This document shows positions 7,599-15,481 of a stretch of 37,185 nucleotides of DNA, in pieces. Within the stretch, counting starts at the first letter, position 1, and every line of letters begins with the position of its first letter. This stretch comes from Candidatus Sungiibacteriota bacterium. Lineage in GTDB: Bacteria; Patescibacteriota; Minisyncoccia; Sungbacterales; SURF-37. The stretch lies in NCBI GenBank assembly GCA_016186145.1, contig JACPMF010000019.1, positions 1-37,185 of the forward strand, read 5' to 3'. Under the pieces are notes generated by a model. It saw only the letters and a list, made by a program, of their open reading frames with translations. It ran no database searches and had not been told where the DNA came from. A program made the translations under genes and the position numbers.

Positions 7599-8714
7599 CT
7601 AATGTAATCCCAACCGCAAAATCTCCTCGGCGATTACTTTCGTCCCGTCAATCCTGGCAAAACGCTGGGCAGCTTCGCCCATGCGCTTCATTCGCTCCTT
7701 ATCCGCGACCATTATATCAATTTCATGAAGAAGCAAACGCGGCGTCAAATTCGCCTCCTCAATCACCAAAGCGGCCCCTGTACGTGCGTATTCGTACGCA
7801 TTTTCCCGCTGGTGACCCTGGGCTGAATTTTTAAGAGGAACAAGAATCGCCGGCCTGCCCCATGCGGCAATCTCAAAAATCGCACCGGCGCCCGCGCGCG
7901 AAATAATCACATCTGCCAAAAGGTACGCGTCCCTTAAACGCCCTTCATCGAGAAGAGGGTGAATATGGTACTCTTCGGCCCTACCGCCGAGAATAACCTT
8001 GGCCTGACTTAAAACATCTTCATAATTATTTGTTCCGGCCTGATGGATAACCTCATACCGGGAAATAAGTTCCTTAAGAATGCCAAGAACGGTGTTATTC
8101 AAGGTTTGCGAACCTTGGCTGCCGCCAAGAATCAATACCACCGGCCTTCCGGAGAAAACTCCAAATTCCTCTCTTGCCTCACCAGGACTGCCCCCCAGCA
8201 GCCGTTTTCTGACCGGATTCCCCGTAACAGCGACTTTTCCTTTTGGGAATTCAGCCGCAGTTTTTTCGAAAGATACTGCGATACGCTTCGCGAAACTCGC
8301 TGCCCACCGATTCACTCTCCCGGGAACCACATCCGATTCATGGACAATCACCGGTAGCCGAAACAATCGACAAGCAAAAAGCACAGGAAAACTCCCGTAT
8401 CCGCTCTTTGAAAACACGATATCCGGCATAAGAACGAAAACCCTCCATAACGCCTGCATGATTCCGACAACGATTTTTACCGCATCAAGAACGTTTTTCA
8501 ACGAAAAATACCGGCGTATTTTTCCGGCAAAGATATGGGAAATAACCACCCCTTCTTTTTCTAATATGTCATCGCCTTCCGTTTCCGGCCCGATATAAAA
8601 AAACTGCATATCAAGCATGCGCTTTTCTTCGGCGAGATCTTTTATTTCTCTAATAACAGCGACGATGGGAAAAAGATGCCCTCCGCTACCGCCACCGGTG
8701 AATAGTATTCGCAT
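7599..8714 (-). CDS. murG: UDP-GlcNAc:undecaprenyl-PP-MurNAc-pentapeptide transferase MurG
   Basis: Membrane-associated GT-B glycosyltransferase converting lipid I to lipid II. The N-terminal glycine-rich loop is FTGGGSGGHLFPIVAV, the acceptor-side motif HESDVVPGRVNR, the inter-domain loop ILGGSQGSQTLN and the UDP-GlcNAc site SRAGAGAIFEIAAWGRPAILVPL...QGHQRENA. Length 371 aa is normal. It lies downstream of ftsW and murD on the same strand, separated from ftsW by a palindromic repeat. Confidence 0.96.
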   Translation of the reverse strand: MRILFTGGGSGGHLFPIVAVIREIKDLAEEKRMLDMQFFYIGPETEGDDILEKEGVVISHIFAGKIRRYFSLKNVLDAVKIVVGIMQALWRVFVLMPDIVFSKSGYGSFPVLFACRLFRLPVIVHESDVVPGRVNRWAASFAKRIAVSFEKTAAEFPKGKVAVTGNPVRKRLLGGSPGEAREEFGVFSGRPVVLILGGSQGSQTLNNTVLGILKELISRYEVIHQAGTNNYEDVLSQAKVILGGRAEEYHIHPLLDEGRLRDAYLLADVIISRAGAGAIFEIAAWGRPAILVPLKNSAQGHQRENAYEYARTGAALVIEEANLTPRLLLHEIDIMVADKERMKRMGEAAQRFARIDGTKVIAEEILRLGLH

Positions 8715-8775
8715 GCGAATTTTCTCAGCGAGGCAAGCAAGTTTACTTGCGTAGCCGAGATGTTAGAAAATTCAA

Positions 8776-8836
8776 CACCCTGTTAAATAAAACCTTTGGT
8801 TTTCTTTTGCCTTCGGCAAAAGATTTAACAGGGTAA
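8776..8836. repeat. Palindromic repeat CACCCTGTTAAAT, copy 2 (between ftsW and murG)
   Basis: CACCCTGTTAAAT ... ATTTAACAGGGT with internal CTTTTGC-CTTC-GGCAAAAG hairpin. The flank AAGTTTTGGCA matches the flank of copy 1 at 5321-5382. It is followed by a CCGCGGTTTA...TAAACCGCGG hairpin at 8849-8882, next to the ftsW stop codon. Confidence 0.75.
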
Positions 8837-8895
8837 AGTTTTGGCAGCCGCGGTTTATTCGACTACGTCTCTAAACCGCGGGCCAATACATTATA

Positions 8896-9981
8896 TCACG
8901 TATACCGCGACACATTAAGGACGATGCCGGTAGCAAAAAGAGTCGTAATAAGAGCCGTTCCTCCATAACTGATAAACGGAAGCGGAATTCCCGTAAGCGG
9001 CAAAAGTCCGGATATGGCACCCATGTTAATAAACGCCTGAAAGCCGATACTGGCGGCGAAGCCCGCGACAATAAGCTTTGAAAACGTATCGGGGGCTGAT
9101 CGCGCAATCAAAATGCTCCGCCAGACAAAGAAAACAAAAAACCCGATGAGAACCATTACCCCGAAAAACCCAAACTCCTCCGCCGCAATCGCGAAAATCG
9201 AATCACCGATGGGTTCGGGGAGATAATTATATTTCTGCAGACCCTGACCATACCCTCTTCCCCAAAATCCTCCGCTGCCGATCGCGATCAGGGCCTGGCG
9301 TATATGATAGCCGATGCCGGAAGGATCGACATCGGGATTTAAAAAGACGGCAAACCTGGCTAACCGATAAGGCGCAAGCTGTACCAAGGCGGCCAAAGAC
9401 AACATTCCGAGAACAAAGAGAGAAACAATTTGGGAAACTTTCCCGCCCCCCAAAAAATAAAGGGCCGTTGCGGTAAATGCCACCACCAAGAGAGTTCCGA
9501 TATCCGGCTGAAGCACGAGCAACACGCTTACAATCCCAAGAATCACCACGAACGGCAAAAACGCCCGATACGTATCTTTAGGCGAGTCGCGACGGCTCGA
9601 AAGCCAGCTTGCAAGATATATGACCAACGCAATTTTCAAAAATTCGGACGGCTGAAAAGAAAAAAAACCAACATCCAGCCACCGCGAAGCGCCTCCATGA
9701 CGAAAACCGACTCCAGGAAAAAAAACGAGTGCCGTAAGAACGAGCGAGATGACCATCAAAAGCAACGCAAGCTTTCTCCATGCTTTATACGGCAAACGCG
9801 ACGTGATAAAAAGCGCGCAAAGACCGATACCGAGAGAAAGCAGGTGCCGGAGCGTATAATAATACGTCGTCCCAAAATTACGATCTGAAATTACCACCGA
9901 CGCGGAGGAAATAATAAGTACGCCGGAAAAAACCAGAAGAAGAATTACCGTAAAAAGCGGACGATCAACGGGACGAGACAT
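8896..9981 (-). CDS. ftsW: SEDS-family peptidoglycan polymerase FtsW
   Basis: Polytopic inner-membrane SEDS protein of 361 aa that polymerises lipid II at the division site. Ten or so hydrophobic segments are visible. Family motifs include GGASRWLDVGFFSFQPSEFLKIALV, the conserved acidic-region VLLVLQPDIGT, GYHIRQALIAIGSGGFWGRGYGQGLQKYNYLPEPIGDSIFAIAAEEFG and the terminal LPFISYGGTALI. Linkage to murG and murD favours FtsW over RodA, and a second SEDS gene lies at 21.6 kb. Confidence 0.9.
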   Translation of the reverse strand: MSRPVDRPLFTVILLLVFSGVLIISSASVVISDRNFGTTYYYTLRHLLSLGIGLCALFITSRLPYKAWRKLALLLMVISLVLTALVFFPGVGFRHGGASRWLDVGFFSFQPSEFLKIALVIYLASWLSSRRDSPKDTYRAFLPFVVILGIVSVLLVLQPDIGTLLVVAFTATALYFLGGGKVSQIVSLFVLGMLSLAALVQLAPYRLARFAVFLNPDVDPSGIGYHIRQALIAIGSGGFWGRGYGQGLQKYNYLPEPIGDSIFAIAAEEFGFFGVMVLIGFFVFFVWRSILIARSAPDTFSKLIVAGFAASIGFQAFINMGAISGLLPLTGIPLPFISYGGTALITTLFATGIVLNVSRYT

Positions 9982-10122
9982 GGTTTAAGTATAATATGTA
10001 AGATTTAAGAAACAAACGCCTCCCTTTACATTTCATAAGAACTATACTATCGTCTGTTAACAGTGGTTCTTGGTTTCTTGTTAACAACTCACTAGAACCC
10101 AAAACTAAAAAGGGGGCAAGCA

Positions 10123-10497
10123 TTGGCTAACAGATGTGACTATTGCGGCAACGGACCAAACACGGATCTTGGTGCACTAAAAAACTATGAAGATATGGTC
10201 GGCACCCAAAATCCGACATTTATGCCAATAACAGCCCATAAGCCGTGCAGGCTCAAAAGATCAACGTTTCCAGAGATTATTACGACGGTCTCTGTAGTTT
10301 TAGCTCTTTTACTATCTATCGCGTGGCTATTAACCTTATCTCCGAGATTTGACCTAGCTTTTCCATTATTCCTTAAGATTATCGTGCCTGTCCTTTGGAT
10401 AACAAGCATAACATCAGGGTTTTATCTGATGTTGTGGAGTAGATACTATGGAGCTGAGCTAACCGGAAAAATTCCTGAACCGCCACACCGACGATAA
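10123..10497 (+). CDS. Small Cys-containing membrane protein (unknown)
   Basis: 124 aa starting with TTG, preceded by AGGGGGC. The N-terminus has CDYCGNG, and a further Cys at about residue 42 (KPCRLKRS), a possible half zinc-binding site. Two transmembrane segments follow (IITTVSVVLALLLSIAWLL and IIVPVLWITSITSGFYLML). A second isolated plus-strand gene among minus-strand murein genes, with its own terminator. No family recognised. Confidence 0.6.
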   Translation: MANRCDYCGNGPNTDLGALKNYEDMVGTQNPTFMPITAHKPCRLKRSTFPEIITTVSVVLALLLSIAWLLTLSPRFDLAFPLFLKIIVPVLWITSITSGFYLMLWSRYYGAELTGKIPEPPHRR

Positions 10498-10522
10498 TTA
10501 AAGCCATCGACGGCGATTACTA

Positions 10523-10546
10523 ACACGACTCGGTCGTGTTTTTATT
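10523..10546 (+). terminator. Terminator of the 10123 gene
   Basis: ACACGAC-TC-GGTCGTGT followed by TTTTATTT, 25 bp past the stop codon. Confidence 0.8.
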
Positions 10547-10581
10547 TAAGTTCTATCGTGTTTGAGTATTACTACAATAAA

Positions 10582-11973
10582 TTACTTTTTTGGCGCCAAC
10601 CGCATTACCGCTTTTACAAATTGATCCCCCCTATCAAATTCGTTTCGGAAAAGACCAAAACTTGCCGCTCCAGGAGACAGGAGCACCGTATCCCTTTTTT
10701 CTGCCAAGGCATAAGCTTTAGCGACCGCCTCTTTCATGGTTTTCGCCTCACGCACAATAATTTTTGATTTTTGCTTGCCCGCCGTAGCTTTAGCGTAGAC
10801 GGGGTTTCTAATTTCTAAATTCATTTTCTGTGTTGCTTCCCCCGGCAAAAAAACAACCGCTTTCGCAAATTTACAAATTGCTATAGCAAAATCTTTAACC
10901 GGCAACTTTTTATCAGACCCACCGGCAATAAGAACGATACCGCCTCCATTTCTTTCGCGAAGGACTCGCAGAGCTGCGGTAGCCGAACCGGGATTGGTTG
11001 CGGTTGTATCGTTCACAAAAGTTACGCCGCTCAAAACTCTCACCCTTTCTAACCGACCGGGAAGTTGACGGAATCTTCCAAGCACTTTACGAATAATCAA
11101 TTCCGAAACCCCAAAGCGGCGGCTGACCGCAACCGCAAGCGCGACGGAAGGAATTTGATGACTAAAGAATCGCTTCCCAATGATGGACGAGTACGGCCTC
11201 AACGCTTTTTCAACATCAACCGGAACGCGGCGGGAAACGGCGCCCCGCGTTATTTTTTCCAAAAACACATCGCCCCGTGGGATAAAAATGAGGTCCTTCT
11301 TTTTTTGATAGCGAAAAATATTCATCTTGGAACCGGCGTAGTGTTTAAAACTTTTATACCGATTCAGGTGATCAGGAAATATGTTGGTTATCACAGCTAT
11401 GTGTGGGCTCATGCGAGAATTCGCAAGCGAATCAAGTTGAAAACTCGAAAGCTCTAAAACAACATGGTCGTCGGAACGAATTTGGGGAAGGATCTCGAAA
11501 ACCGATTTCCGGATATTGCCGGCAAGCCATACTCTTTTCTTTGTCCCCGCCCGTAAAAACTCGGCGAGCAAAGAAGCGGTCGTTGATTTCCCTTTTGTCC
11601 CGGTAACACCGATGATTTTCGCCGGACAATAGCTGAAAAAAAACTCAATATCGCTTGCAACCGGAATTTTATTAACTCTGGCAAGGACAAGCCACGGCGA
11701 ATTATCAGGAACTCCCGGATTTTTAATAATCAAATCAGCGGCAACAATGTCTTTTCTCCGATGACGGCCTAAAACATAAGAGATGCTTTCATAACGCCGG
11801 AGAGCCGCAAGAGAAGACGCGAGCTCTTTCCGGCTCTTTAAATCAGCCACCAAAACCTTGGCGCCGGCCTTTGCAAAAAAAGAGGCAGCACCAACGCCTC
11901 CTCCATGTAGTCCGAGTCCTAAGATGAGAACTTTTTTATTTCTGAAAACCTTTTTTAAATCATCCAAAAACAT
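10582..11973 (-). CDS. murD: UDP-N-acetylmuramoylalanine--D-glutamate ligase MurD
   Basis: Cytoplasmic ATP-dependent Mur ligase adding D-Glu to UDP-MurNAc-L-Ala. N-terminal Rossmann-like domain (VLILGLGLHGGG), ATP loop GVTGTKGKSTTASLLAEF, Mg/substrate segments VLELSSFQLD and NIFPDHLNRY, and the C-terminal NDTTATNPGSATAAL and IAGGSDKK motifs are in order. 463 aa. Around residue 400 the stretch NPVYAKATAGKQKSK has no counterpart in the Mur fold that I know and is encoded by a GC-rich repeat, apparently an in-frame insertion. Starts 5 bp from the stop of the lytic-enzyme gene upstream. Confidence 0.93.
   Translation of the reverse strand: MFLDDLKKVFRNKKVLILGLGLHGGGVGAASFFAKAGAKVLVADLKSRKELASSLAALRRYESISYVLGRHRRKDIVAADLIIKNPGVPDNSPWLVLARVNKIPVASDIEFFFSYCPAKIIGVTGTKGKSTTASLLAEFLRAGTKKRVWLAGNIRKSVFEILPQIRSDDHVVLELSSFQLDSLANSRMSPHIAVITNIFPDHLNRYKSFKHYAGSKMNIFRYQKKKDLIFIPRGDVFLEKITRGAVSRRVPVDVEKALRPYSSIIGKRFFSHQIPSVALAVAVSRRFGVSELIIRKVLGRFRQLPGRLERVRVLSGVTFVNDTTATNPGSATAALRVLRERNGGGIVLIAGGSDKKLPVKDFAIAICKFAKAVVFLPGEATQKMNLEIRNPVYAKATAGKQKSKIIVREAKTMKEAVAKAYALAEKRDTVLLSPGAASFGLFRNEFDRGDQFVKAVMRLAPKK
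10776..10803. repeat. In-frame GC-rich repeat inside murD
   Basis: GCCCGCCGTAGCTTTAGCGTAGACGGGG, read in frame as PVYAKATAGK. The CCCGYC ends are inverted and the core CTACG-CTAAAG-CTACG is repeated. Similar AGCTACGGCG-type sequence lies in the ssb-rpsR gap. Confidence 0.55.
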
Positions 11974-11977
11974 GACT

Positions 11978-13345
11978 TTAAATAATGCGCTCTATGCGGC
12001 TTGCAATAGAGATTATTGCGCTCGCATATGCCCGGCAGCTGTAAGAACTGCAGCTCGGTCGGCCGGAAAGATACGTTTTTGCGGCGCGAATTTCCCCCGC
12101 CTCGGTCCTTGCGGCCGCACCGGACTCCGCAAGAAAAAGAGCAGATGCCGTAAACGCATCTTCAATATTCCACGGGTTCGCCGGATTATGCCCTGTGATG
12201 CGGGCCACCTTTTCTTCGAAAAGAAGCCATGTCGTCGGAATAAATTGCGCGGGCCCCATTGCCCCTCCCCAACCGTAACCGCACGGCTTTCCCGGACCGA
12301 TCCGCTCTCGCACCGACTTGGCGCAGGGGCGGGCGGAAACCGGCATTTTATCGGGATCTAAATTTAACTTATTCGTTATTGCTAAAAAGGCCGCGTGCTG
12401 GTTTGGCTTCATATCGGCTCTCCAACTACCGGTGCCAAGGTTCGTTCCTACAGTCACCTCTTCACCCTCAAACCTCCTCCCGGTTTCCACCTCAAGAAGC
12501 GCTAAAAGAAATGCGGGACGGATTCCCGTGCGCTCTGCCGCAAGTGATGCAAACCGCACCGCATCTTCGGCAGTCACGCCCGTACGCTCAAGATAGAAAA
12601 GTTGGGTTTTCAGACCGCTAATATCAAGTTTTTTTGCGGAAAGAAGGTTCTGGAAAATACTTTCTTTCCCTTTGGTAATTTGAAGAAGACGATCCTTTTC
12701 TACGCGTTGAAGCTCCATGTTTCTTTTCTCAATCTCTAAAAGCGCCTTCAGCGATTCTTGCTCGCTCCGAAACTCTTCCAGTTCTTCTTTTTCCTGTTCA
12801 AGCTGAACTCGAGAAGCGCGGAGGTCTTCAACAAGATCCCGAGCATTTGCTTGCAAAGCGCGTATTGTGTCGACAACCCTGAAAAACGAGGAGATACTCG
12901 CATTCTTAGCAAGAACAACAACAAGATTCTCTTGGTCATACGCATAAAGACGGCGGATATTATTTGCAAGAATTTGCCGATTCCGCTCTACGCCACGAAT
13001 CGTTTCTTCAACCTTGACCGCCTTTGTCGCAATATCAACGCCAGCTTGGCGAATCGCCAGACCCAGCCGCCTCTGCTCAAGCTCTCGCTTTTTGATTTCA
13101 CTATTAAAAATGCTGACTTCCCGACTCAACGTTGTTGACTCCTTCTTTGTCTCTTGGAGACGCGTATCAATTTCAGCCGCCTCCCGTTCCAGTGCTTCAA
13201 TTTGCGCCTGAAGAGACTGCTTTTTTTCTTCATCGGGACTTGCCGCATTTGCCGCCGGAAGCATTGCCAACAAGACAAAAAACAAAACAGCGGATAGGGT
13301 CTCCGCCAAAAAAAATAATTTTCTCAAGGGCCGGCTGTTCTTCAT
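11978..13345 (-). CDS. Secreted coiled-coil protein with C-terminal lytic transglycosylase domain
   Basis: 455 aa. The N-terminal signal peptide (LFFLAETLSAVLFFVLLAMLPAANA) is followed from residue 38 to about 245 by heptad-rich coiled coil (QSLQAQIEALEREAAEIDTRLQETKKESTTLS), similar in layout to EnvC/PcsB-type murein hydrolase regulators. Residues about 270-455 resemble an SLT/MltB-like lytic transglycosylase: a candidate catalytic Glu in LLALLEVETG, then GGAMGPAQFIPTTW and NPWNIEDAFTASALFL. It would cleave glycan strands outside the membrane. Four cysteines (ARPCAKS, KPCGYG, PSCSSYSC) may form disulphides. Operon with murD and rplY. Confidence 0.8.
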   Translation of the reverse strand: MKNSRPLRKLFFLAETLSAVLFFVLLAMLPAANAASPDEEKKQSLQAQIEALEREAAEIDTRLQETKKESTTLSREVSIFNSEIKKRELEQRRLGLAIRQAGVDIATKAVKVEETIRGVERNRQILANNIRRLYAYDQENLVVVLAKNASISSFFRVVDTIRALQANARDLVEDLRASRVQLEQEKEELEEFRSEQESLKALLEIEKRNMELQRVEKDRLLQITKGKESIFQNLLSAKKLDISGLKTQLFYLERTGVTAEDAVRFASLAAERTGIRPAFLLALLEVETGRRFEGEEVTVGTNLGTGSWRADMKPNQHAAFLAITNKLNLDPDKMPVSARPCAKSVRERIGPGKPCGYGWGGAMGPAQFIPTTWLLFEEKVARITGHNPANPWNIEDAFTASALFLAESGAAARTEAGEIRAAKTYLSGRPSCSSYSCRAYASAIISIASRIERII

Positions 13346-13360
13346 AAAGAGCGAAAGGCC

Positions 13361-13439
13361 TTATAAATCCCCACACCTTCCCGATTTTGGTGTTGGGACA
13401 AGAGACCGCGGGGTATTCGAGAAGGTGCGGGGATAAAAC
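13361..13439. repeat. Palindromic element between rplY and the lytic-enzyme gene
   Basis: TTATAAATCCCCACACCTTC pairs with GAAGGTGCGGGGATAAAA over the ends of a 79-bp unit. The only other copy-like sequence I noticed is the general CCCC...GGGG layout of the ACCCCGTACC family. Confidence 0.6.
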
Positions 13440-13466
13440 ACAAAAGAACCGCCGCAAAGAGGATGC

Positions 13467-14141
13467 TTATACTGCTTTTTCAGACTCGGCTTTTGCCGCA
13501 GCCTTCGCAGCGCGCTCTTCCGTCTTTGTTTCCTGTTCGGTCTTAACCTCCACAACTTCCGCTGCCGGCACTACCGCAAGATCCTCTTCCGCGCGCGGCG
13601 CCTCAATAATAACAACTACGTCATCAAGATCCTCACGCACCATAACTCCAGTCGGTATGACAATATCTTTTACCTGAATCCTGTTGCCTACTTTTTCAAG
13701 CGCACCGACAGATACGGCAATTTCTCGGGGCAGATTTTTCGGCAATGCCCGCACTTCAATTTCTTGCATAACCTTCACCAGGATTCCTCCCTCATTTTTA
13801 ACCGCAGGCGGTTCGCCCGAAAAAACAAGAGGAATCTTTGCGTCGATCTCTTTGTCCATGCGAACCGAATGGAAATCTGCGTGCACCGGCTTCCCGGTCA
13901 GCGGCTCGTATGCGATATCCTGGATCATAACATTTAACGGTTTGGCGCCGTCAACAACCAGAGTCACTAACCCGGTCTCCCCCGCTGACTGATACACCTT
14001 TTCAAAGTCACGCGCGGAAACGGTGACCGATTGCGAATCAACCTCTTCTCCGTATACCACCGCAGGCAAAAAACCGGCCCTGCGAAGGGCTTTTGTTTTC
14101 TTCCCTAATTCAATCCTCGATTTGGCGTTCAATTCAAACAT
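13467..14141 (-). CDS. rplY: 50S ribosomal protein L25 (CTC/TL5 type)
   Basis: 5S-rRNA-binding protein L25 of the long CTC form, 224 aa. N-terminal L25 domain: LNAKSRIELGKKTKALRRAGFLPAVVYGEE ... VDGAKPLNVMIQDIAYEPLTGKPVHADFHSVRMDKEI. The C-terminal beta domain (LPREIAVSVGALEKVGNRIQVKDIVIPTGV) is followed by an Ala/Glu/Lys-rich tail. Its RNA partner has two copies in this window, one of them interrupted. Confidence 0.94.
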   Translation of the reverse strand: MFELNAKSRIELGKKTKALRRAGFLPAVVYGEEVDSQSVTVSARDFEKVYQSAGETGLVTLVVDGAKPLNVMIQDIAYEPLTGKPVHADFHSVRMDKEIDAKIPLVFSGEPPAVKNEGGILVKVMQEIEVRALPKNLPREIAVSVGALEKVGNRIQVKDIVIPTGVMVREDLDDVVVIIEAPRAEEDLAVVPAAEVVEVKTEQETKTEERAAKAAAKAESEKAV

Positions 14142-14174
14142 TTTTAAATGTTACCATGCGCCGAGAAAAAAGAA

Positions 14175-14196
14175 AAGAGGCCGTCTATGGCCCCTG
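14175..14196 (-). terminator. Terminator of the 82-aa gene
   Basis: On the minus strand AGGGGCC-ATAGAC-GGCCTCT is followed by TTTCTTTTTT. The stem overlaps the 3' end of the coding region. Confidence 0.6.
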
Positions 14197-14433
14197 TTCA
14201 CGAATTTTTCTTCCGATCCCTAGTTTAACTATCATATCAGTAAGGTCCGAAAAACGAACATGATGCTTCCAGGCAAAGTCCACTACAATTTCAGCATTTG
14301 CGTACCATTTTTTTGTATCCTGTATGCCGCCTGGCGACATATGACCATAAAGGCAATGCATAGCCCCATGATCCTCCATGCAAAAAGAACGGTGAAGTCT
14401 ATCCGCTGTATCTCGAACAGCATCATCGACCAT
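14185..14433 (-). CDS. Small soluble protein of unknown function
   Basis: 82 aa, no membrane segment. The N-terminal half has Cys and His residues (RSFCMEDHGAMHCLYGHM). The C-terminal half reads VVDFAWKHHVRFSDLTDMIVKLGIGRK. The start is well supported: AGGAGG lies 5-6 nt before the ATG, and a consensus promoter lies upstream in the end of the dehydrogenase gene. It therefore has its own transcription unit. Family not recognised. Confidence 0.65.
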   Translation of the reverse strand: MVDDAVRDTADRLHRSFCMEDHGAMHCLYGHMSPGGIQDTKKWYANAEIVVDFAWKHHVRFSDLTDMIVKLGIGRKIREQGP

Positions 14434-14481
14434 AAATGCCTCCTATAATATGGGAAATTAAATCTTTACAACAGTACTGCA

Positions 14482-14510
14482 ATTATATCATGACTATCAG
14501 TGTTTGACAA
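14482..14510 (-). promoter_or_regulatory. Sigma-70 promoter for the 82-aa gene
   Basis: TTGTCA, 17 bp, TATAAT on the minus strand. The -35 box overlaps the last codons of the dehydrogenase gene. Confidence 0.7.
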
Positions 14511-15471
14511 GATTCGGCGGAATTCTGCCTTCAAGCGCCTCAATGATATTGCGGGCTGCCAGTTCCGACATGGCTTGCCTTGTGTCTTCGGTTGCTGAAG
14601 CAACATGCGGCGTCAAAATAACATTTTCAAGTTCGGCAAGCCCGGGAGCCAGCGCCGGCTCGTTTTCAAAAACATCGAGTGCTGCTCCCCGAATAACTCT
14701 TTCCCTTAAAACCTCAACAAGCGCCTGCTCGTCTACAACAGGCCCGCGCGATGTATTTACCAAATATGCGGTTTTTTTCATCAGCCGCAAACGACGAGCA
14801 TCAACCAAATGGCGGGTTGAAACCAGAAGCGGAACATGAATGGAAACGAAATCCGCCCCTCTGAAAATGTCATCAACGTTTTGCCGATATTCAGCGCCGT
14901 ATTCCTTCTCGAATTCCTCCGATCGCCTTATATCGTGATAGATCACCGGCATATCAAACCCTCTCCGTGCGTGATACGCCACCCGTGAACCAATTCTTCC
15001 AAGACCGACGATACCAAGCGCCTTTTTAGAAACATCGCTCCCCAATAAAAGCATCGGCTCCCACCCCTTAAATTTTCCCGCCCTTGTAAAACGGTCGGAT
15101 TCAGGAATGCGGTGCGCCAAAGAAAGCATCAGGGCAAAAGCATGCTCTGCTACCGTGTCAGCCAGAACACCGGGGGTGTTAGTCACAATAATTCCCACCC
15201 TCTCAGCGGCTTTTATATCGATGTTGTCCGTGCCAACCGCGAAATTTGCAAAAATTTTTACCCCGCTTTCTTTTGCGGCATCAAAAATATCGCTATCTAT
15301 CTTATCCGTAAGCAAACAAAGAACTGCGTCATAACGATCTCTTTCCAAATATCCAATCAGCTCCGCCTTTTTAATCACCCTATCTTCCAAATTTACAAAA
15401 ACATCGTACCCGTTGCTTTTTAATAAATCGGGGCCTTTATTCGGAATTTGACGAGTTACGAGTATTTTCAT
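14497..15471 (-). CDS. D-isomer-specific 2-hydroxyacid dehydrogenase
   Basis: 324 aa NAD(P)-dependent dehydrogenase of the glyoxylate reductase / phosphoglycerate dehydrogenase family. The nucleotide-binding motif is LGIVGLGRIGSRVA, preceded by NTPGVLADTVAEHAFALML. Catalytic Arg lies in VNTSRGPVVDE, Glu in LDVFENEPAL and His in TPHVASAT. There is no C-terminal ACT domain, so glyoxylate/hydroxypyruvate or D-lactate type substrates are as likely as phosphoglycerate. Ten bp downstream of the aldolase. Confidence 0.87.
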   Translation of the reverse strand: MKILVTRQIPNKGPDLLKSNGYDVFVNLEDRVIKKAELIGYLERDRYDAVLCLLTDKIDSDIFDAAKESGVKIFANFAVGTDNIDIKAAERVGIIVTNTPGVLADTVAEHAFALMLSLAHRIPESDRFTRAGKFKGWEPMLLLGSDVSKKALGIVGLGRIGSRVAYHARRGFDMPVIYHDIRRSEEFEKEYGAEYRQNVDDIFRGADFVSIHVPLLVSTRHLVDARRLRLMKKTAYLVNTSRGPVVDEQALVEVLRERVIRGAALDVFENEPALAPGLAELENVILTPHVASATEDTRQAMSELAARNIIEALEGRIPPNLVKH

Positions 15472-15481
15472 TTTTTGAATT

